Origin: Hyphomicrobiales bacterium
GTDB lineage: Bacteria > Pseudomonadota > Alphaproteobacteria > Rhizobiales > Devosiaceae
Direction: 5' to 3'
Length of the DNA: 64,000 nt
Assembly (NCBI GenBank): GCA_900470445.1
Contig: UCAU01000006.1
Span: 29,184-93,183, forward strand
Shown: positions 63,506 to 64,000 of the stretch, in pieces
How the letters are laid out: every line of letters starts with the position of its first letter
How positions within the stretch are numbered: the stretch's first letter is position 1
Translations under genes and position numbers: made by a program
Notes under the pieces: generated by a model
What the model was told of the DNA's origin: nothing
Databases searched by the model: none
The model's input: only the letters and a program-made list of their open reading frames with translations

Positions 63506-64000
63506 CGAGGCGCTCCGCAGATGCGGGGCGCATTGCGGGCGAAATCAGGCTGAGCTTTTTGGTCGTGTCGTCAAGCGCCATCATCGTTCCCCGCGGCACA
63601 CCCCGGCCGGGTTGAAAGGTGCGTCGATGGCAGGTCTCCTGACTTGCGGGTCACGGCGCCTTCGAACCTTCCCAGCCTTACGGCCAGTGGCATCTCGAAA
63701 GAGCTATCCGCTCACAGTTGCGGGGGCAGTCACGGTTTTGCGCCCTGATGGGTACGTCGCACCGTGTTCCCTTTTAATCCCCGTTGGCTTGTGGCCGCCG
63801 AAGAACCTACGACGGGTGCATAGGGCATTGTGGACGCAGCGTTGTCAACATCGGCTCTCGGTAAATTACAACTGTGGCCTCTATGGCCGAAATAGGGGCC
63901 GAATCCGGCCGTTGCAAAAACTTATCCCCGCCCCCAATTCCCTCCTGCATACTCCGTCCATTCCCGCCAGTTACGCGGCTCCGACGCAGGGCCGGGTGGG
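63506..64000. other. Upstream region of the B12-controlled operon
   Basis: No gene is seen. It contains the cobalamin riboswitch (63621-63818) and, beyond it, the promoter region of the operon to about 63900. The last 100 bases show nothing recognisable. Confidence 0.55.
63621..63818 (-). ncRNA. Cobalamin (B12) riboswitch
   Basis: Read on the minus strand, the element has the order typical of B12 riboswitches. First comes CGTAGGTTCTTCGG, then AAAAGGGAACACGGTGCG, then GACTGCCCCCGCAACTG, then GCCACTGGCCGTAAGGCTGG with GGAAGG (the B12 box). GACCTGCCATCGACGC follows, closing the first stem. B12 binding would lower expression of the BtuD/F/C-like operon that starts at 63505. The gap of 115 bases to the GTG holds the expression platform, but no clear terminator hairpin was identified. 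Confidence 0.92.

Overview
The window is a GC-rich chromosomal segment of an alphaproteobacterium in the Hyphomicrobiales (Rhizobiales), most likely Devosia or a close relative. This placement is inference from three things: the gene order (nifS-sufBCDS-sufT-sufA; coaD-ppi-ppi-queA; clpP-clpX-lon-hupB-tRNA-Val), an Irr-type iron-control element in front of suf, and alphaproteobacterial RpoH promoters (CTTG-N17-CCTATTT). I see no phage, insertion sequence or CRISPR array. Nearly all sequence is explained by housekeeping genes with accessory insertions between them.

Layout. 1-2.9 kb: end of an AsmA-like gene, tyrS flanked on both sides by the same composite inverted repeat, and an alpha/beta hydrolase. 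3.0-10.9 kb: one Fe-S assembly operon with a class I cysteine desulfurase, SufB, a cupin, SufC, SufD, SufS, SufT, a VOC/glyoxalase-fold protein and SufA. 11-17.5 kb: aroA (not the CP4 type), a GGDEF protein, a DEAD-box helicase and parE. 17.6-20.1 kb: a small secreted protein, then an ABC-F ATPase behind a leader with two short ORFs and hairpins. 20.2-26.3 kb: LysE exporter, GNAT, coaD, two cyclophilins, a YdcZ-type transporter, queA and a class C beta-lactamase. 26.3-29.6 kb: a P450 divergent from a YciI-like protein, BrnTA, a small unknown, and a second toxin-antitoxin pair with a perfect palindromic operator. 29.8-39.8 kb: the ATP-dependent protease cluster clpP, clpX, lon and then hupB and tRNA-Val, interrupted by an arginase, a MerR/MFS pair and a TetA-like MFS gene. 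39.8-43 kb: an autotransporter wedged between tRNA-Val and tRNA-Asp. 43.2-49.4 kb: a LysR regulator divergent from a FecB-MATE-FecC-FecD-FecE type iron-uptake operon. 49.6-53.6 kb: a large autotransporter with Ig-like repeats beside a regulator with two winged helices. 53.7-58.6 kb: a heat-shock island of three small unknowns, groESL (CIRCE plus RpoH promoter), usg and two hsp20 genes. 58.8-63.8 kb: DUF1349, YciI and DUF2161 genes, then a BtuC/F/D-like importer operon under a cobalamin riboswitch.

How the parts work together. Iron runs through much of the window: Fe-S biogenesis under a probable Irr box, a siderophore-type importer with a candidate RirA-like site, and a B12-controlled importer of the same FecCD family. 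Protein quality control is the second theme: Lon, ClpXP, GroESL, two small heat-shock proteins and Hsp-type promoters. Resistance-like genes (ABC-F, AmpC, TetA-like MFS, MerR-controlled MFS, MATE) are spread between the conserved blocks.

The least explained and most interesting items are the two-peptide leader of the ABC-F gene, the MATE gene inside the iron operon, the cupin and VOC proteins inside the suf operon, and the Ig-repeat autotransporter with its regulator-like neighbour. All functions are assigned by reading motifs and gene context. No database search was possible.
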